A stretch of DNA of 16,361 nt. It comes from Thermoplasmatales archaeon (GTDB taxonomy: Archaea; Thermoplasmatota; Thermoplasmata; Thermoplasmatales; GCA-001856825). A program made the position numbers and the translations under genes. The stretch covers positions 1-16,361 of the forward strand of contig JACWAC010000010.1 in NCBI GenBank assembly GCA_014874235.1, read 5' to 3'. Shown here piece after piece: positions 14,236-16,361 of this stretch; the first letter of the stretch is position 1; each line of letters begins with the position of its first letter. The notes beneath the pieces were generated by a model. The model was not told the origin of the DNA and searched no databases. It worked only from the letters and a program-made list of their open reading frames with translations.

Positions 14236-14979
14236 TTTACCGTTCGTGAAGAATTCTATCTTGCCCGATTCGGTTCTCTTATAGACGCCAAATTCGGTCA
14301 TCCTGAGGACTTCTTCCATGCTGAAGATCGTTCCATCCTTGCAGACCCTGAATCCGTTGATGCTGCAGCTGTCGCAAATTCCCACCCCACACTTCATCAA
14401 TCTCTCAAGGGAGATGTAGATTTTCGACCTTGCATTTCCTTTCACTCTGTCCAAAAGTGCCTTGACCATAGGTTCCGGACCGCAAACAAAAACATAATCG
14501 TATTCGTTAACGTGAGGTGCGAACATGTCGATGACAGTTCCCTTGAAACCCAAAGACCCATCATCGGTGGCGATATGGTAACCATCGCCTAAGAGAAACA
14601 GATCTTCCTTCGTTCTGGCTCCAACGAAAACATCTCCGCTGTAAGTGAGTATCATGGAATTCAACGAAGCCAGTCCTGTACCACCCGCAACATACGCCAC
14701 TTTTCCGGATGGAACCGGATAAGAATTGCCGTACGGACCCCTGAAGTAAAACCTGTCTCCTATCTTTAACTGGGAGAGCGTTTTTGTTGTTTCTCCAAAC
14801 GTCCTGAAAGTGATTGATGGAGGGCTCGAAAGATTTGAGAGTGACATGGGAATTTCCCTTCCTCCCGGTACCCAGATCATCAAGAACTGTCCGGGTCGGG
14901 CGGTCAGAGTTGAATCGAACTTTAGAGTAAAGACGTCCTTGTTTTCCTTAACCATGTCTATGACTCTGGAGTGTTCCAT
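14230..14979 (-). CDS. pyrK: Dihydroorotate dehydrogenase electron-transfer subunit PyrK
   Basis: This 249-residue FAD/[2Fe-2S] protein passes electrons from PyrD to NAD+ in class 1B dihydroorotate dehydrogenase (pyrimidine synthesis). The FAD domain shows ARPGQFLMIWVPG (27-39), IPMSLSN (43-49) and GPYGNSYPV (81-89). The nucleotide-binding part has VAYVAGGTGLASLNS (94-108). The C-terminal [2Fe-2S] ligands are Cys197, Cys202, Cys205 and Cys213, the last in VCKDGTIF. The ATG start lies 1 bp after the pyrD stop and is preceded by GGGGTGAT with 8 nt spacing, so it is clearly translated from the same message. It is a paralogue of the flavoprotein in the formate dehydrogenase unit, but its place beside pyrD supports the PyrK role. 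Confidence 0.93.
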   Translation of the reverse strand: MEHSRVIDMVKENKDVFTLKFDSTLTARPGQFLMIWVPGGREIPMSLSNLSSPPSITFRTFGETTKTLSQLKIGDRFYFRGPYGNSYPVPSGKVAYVAGGTGLASLNSMILTYSGDVFVGARTKEDLFLLGDGYHIATDDGSLGFKGTVIDMFAPHVNEYDYVFVCGPEPMVKALLDRVKGNARSKIYISLERLMKCGVGICDSCSINGFRVCKDGTIFSMEEVLRMTEFGVYKRTESGKIEFFTNGKR

Positions 14980-14980
14980 C

Positions 14981-15877
14981 CTATACCATCACCCCCACTA
15001 TGTCTCCTAGTTTCGCAAATTTTTCACTTTCAAGATAATTTGCGATTCCGAGGTTGATCCTGGAATATATTGGGTAATCTTCGTAGAGCAGAGCCGTCCC
15101 AACCTGGACGGCTTTCGCACCCAAGAGGAAGAACTCGATCGCATCTTCCCAGGTGGTAATCCCCCCCACGCCAACAATATCCTTTCTTGTTTCCTTGTAG
15201 ACGTCATAGACTGCCCTTAACGCAACGGGTTTGATCCCAGGTCCCGAATAGCCGCCAACGATGTTCGCCAAAGCGAATTTTCTGGAGTAGATTTCGACTC
15301 CTATGGCCCTTACCGTATTGATCAGGACATATGCATCTGCCTTTTCGGCGGCCTTCGCAAGAGCCACGACATCAGTCACATTGGGAGTGAGTTTGGCCCA
15401 CACTTGAAGGTTAGTACCTCCCTTAATCTCCGCAATGATCTCTTCCACCATGTCCAAGTCTTGACCTACCTCAGAACCTACTCCCCTGACGTGAGGACAG
15501 GAAAGATTCAGTTCTACCTTGTCGAATTTGGCACCCTCAACTCTTTTCGCAAGTGCCACGAATTCTTCCGTGTTCCCCCCAAAGATTGATACGATCGTCC
15601 TCTTCTTCTCCGGGAAACCCTTGTACTCTTCCACAAAGTTGTCTATCCCCGGGTTGGATAGCCCAACGGCATTCAACAAGCCTGTGCTGATCTCGGAGAT
15701 CACAGGAGTCTGATACCCTCTTCTCTCTTCCGTACCGATGGATTTTGTGACCGCGGCTCCAGCACCAGATTTCAAAGATCGCAGAATTGATCCCGACGTT
15801 TCATCCAGTATTCCACTTGCCAGAATTACAGGGTTTTCGAGTGTAAAGTTGCCTATCCTCGTTGAAATGGAGGCCAT
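14981..15877 (-). CDS. pyrD: Dihydroorotate dehydrogenase catalytic subunit PyrD (class 1B)
   Basis: This 298-residue TIM-barrel flavoprotein oxidises dihydroorotate to orotate. Landmarks are NPVILASGILDETSGS (15-30), the FMN/substrate loop NAVGLSNPG (69-77), VELNLSCPHVRG (121-132) with the catalytic Cys127 of the class 1 family, GYSGPGIKPVALR, and the phosphate-binding GVGGITTWEDA and KAVQVGTALL. Cys rather than Ser as the base, together with the adjacent pyrK, indicates the NAD-linked heterotetrameric class 1B form. The ATG start at 15877 has a TTAAATTTTTA box about 27 nt upstream and no Shine-Dalgarno sequence, so it is probably leaderless. That promoter lies over the stop codon of the upstream ligase gene. 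Confidence 0.96.
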   Translation of the reverse strand: MASISTRIGNFTLENPVILASGILDETSGSILRSLKSGAGAAVTKSIGTEERRGYQTPVISEISTGLLNAVGLSNPGIDNFVEEYKGFPEKKRTIVSIFGGNTEEFVALAKRVEGAKFDKVELNLSCPHVRGVGSEVGQDLDMVEEIIAEIKGGTNLQVWAKLTPNVTDVVALAKAAEKADAYVLINTVRAIGVEIYSRKFALANIVGGYSGPGIKPVALRAVYDVYKETRKDIVGVGGITTWEDAIEFFLLGAKAVQVGTALLYEDYPIYSRINLGIANYLESEKFAKLGDIVGVMV

Positions 15878-15898
15878 CGAGGCAGATATCCGTGTGAC

Positions 15899-15910
15899 AT
15901 AAAAATTTAA
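15899..15910 (-). promoter_or_regulatory. TATA-like promoter of the pyrD-pyrK unit (leaderless)
   Basis: On the minus strand TTAAATTTTTAT is centred about 27 nt upstream of the pyrD ATG. It overlaps the TAA stop of the ligase gene (15907-15909). The gap to pyrD is only 29 bp, so the box is placed as expected for a leaderless pyrD message starting independently of the ligase gene. Confidence 0.55.
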
Positions 15911-16361
15911 GGATTGTCGGCAAGAATCTTCTTCCTCTGGGAGTGGTATATTTCCATGATCTCCCCCTCATTTGTGGCCTCATCTACCTTTTTGTCTGTT
16001 CTCCACCTTCCAGTAAATCTCGGGAACCTTATTGCTAGTCCAGCGCCCTTCTTCACTACGTTCATGCAACAGGTGTGTGTTGGGGAAAGGGTAATCTCGG
16101 CACCCTTAACTTCAAGCATAAGTGATGGGGTGAACCAGAAGTCCGCATCTATGGTGCTCTCCACTCGTGCATCCTTCTTCTTGATTAGGTAGGGTTTCAG
16201 CATCCTCGGAAGGTTTTCCAGTTGTTCGTCTGAAAAACCCGATCCCAATTTGCAGATCGTCTTGAACTTGTCTTCTTCCTTGGAGTAAGCAGCCATCAGG
16301 AGGGCACCGTACCCACCACTTCTCCTGCCCTGACCGCCAAATGCTCCAACCACCACCAGGT
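15907..16361 (-). CDS. lig: ATP-dependent DNA ligase, C-terminal part (5' end outside window)
   Basis: The frame is open to the right edge, so only the last 151 codons are visible. They cover the end of the nucleotidyltransferase domain (LVVVGAFGGQGRRSGGYGA, the motif IV region) and the OB-fold domain (FKTICKLGSGFSDEQLENLP; SPTHTCCMNV; motif VI region RFPRFTGRWRTDKKVDEAT, ending IYHSQRKK). These match archaeal/eukaryotic-type replicative DNA ligases (LigB/Lig1), which seal nicks using ATP. NAD-dependent bacterial LigA is excluded by these motifs. GTG 16356 is an internal Val codon, not a start. The gene is upstream of pyrD on the same strand, with the pyrD promoter at its stop codon. Confidence 0.93.
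   Translation of the reverse strand, partial: LVVVGAFGGQGRRSGGYGALLMAAYSKEEDKFKTICKLGSGFSDEQLENLPRMLKPYLIKKKDARVESTIDADFWFTPSLMLEVKGAEITLSPTHTCCMNVVKKGAGLAIRFPRFTGRWRTDKKVDEATNEGEIMEIYHSQRKKILADNP

Noticed and set aside
1..16361. tRNA genes, CRISPR arrays, insertion sequences or an integration site
   Set aside because: Reading both strands showed no cloverleaf-like sequence, no regularly spaced repeats, no transposase motif and no terminal inverted repeats; the DNA is almost entirely accounted for by the listed genes.

Overview
The window looks like a compact chromosomal segment from an archaeon, most likely a euryarchaeon of the Thermoplasmata type (moderate confidence). The reasons are the C-terminus of an archaeal/eukaryotic-type ATP-dependent DNA ligase, an archaeal GxGD prepilin/preflagellin peptidase, a WtpABC-like tungstate/molybdate transporter, a MoeA fused to a periplasmic-binding-protein-like domain, and AT-rich TATA-like boxes about 25-27 nt upstream of several start codons, as expected for leaderless archaeal mRNAs. 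No tRNA, rRNA, insertion sequence or CRISPR array was seen. There is no gene-free stretch longer than about 105 bp. || Positions 1-12062 form an almost uninterrupted tungsten/molybdenum-cofactor island. On the minus strand (read from 5809 down to 1) lies wtpA-wtpB-wtpC-moeA-moeA::PBP, a tightly packed run with 4-bp overlaps between the transporter genes. The second moeA runs off the left edge. Divergent from wtpA, on the plus strand, is an aldehyde:ferredoxin oxidoreductase (AOR) family gene (5914-7770). Converging on it from the right is a minus-strand formate dehydrogenase unit (11459 down to 7767): a Cys-type catalytic subunit, a two-cluster [4Fe-4S] protein and an FAD/NAD(P)/[2Fe-2S] flavoprotein. 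The last two resemble the beta/gamma subunits of sulfhydrogenases and anaerobic sulfite reductase. A MobA-like nucleotidyltransferase gene sits just upstream of the catalytic subunit. || Positions 12146-16361 carry housekeeping genes: rtcB (plus), then on the minus strand a partial DNA ligase gene, pyrD, pyrK and an A24 prepilin peptidase whose 3' end overlaps that of rtcB. || Functional reading: WtpABC imports tungstate or molybdate, the two MoeA paralogues insert the metal into molybdopterin, and MobA adds the nucleotide that formate dehydrogenases need. The AOR and the formate dehydrogenase are the likely enzyme clients. The formate dehydrogenase would pass electrons through the [4Fe-4S] protein to the flavoprotein and on to NAD(P) or ferredoxin. 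|| The least expected signals are two operon-internal genes (the FDH flavoprotein and the prepilin peptidase). Their conserved N-termini extend upstream of any ATG/GTG/TTG, into GGTGAT Shine-Dalgarno-like sequences followed by in-frame ATT/ATA or ATC/CTG codons. This suggests non-canonical start codons.
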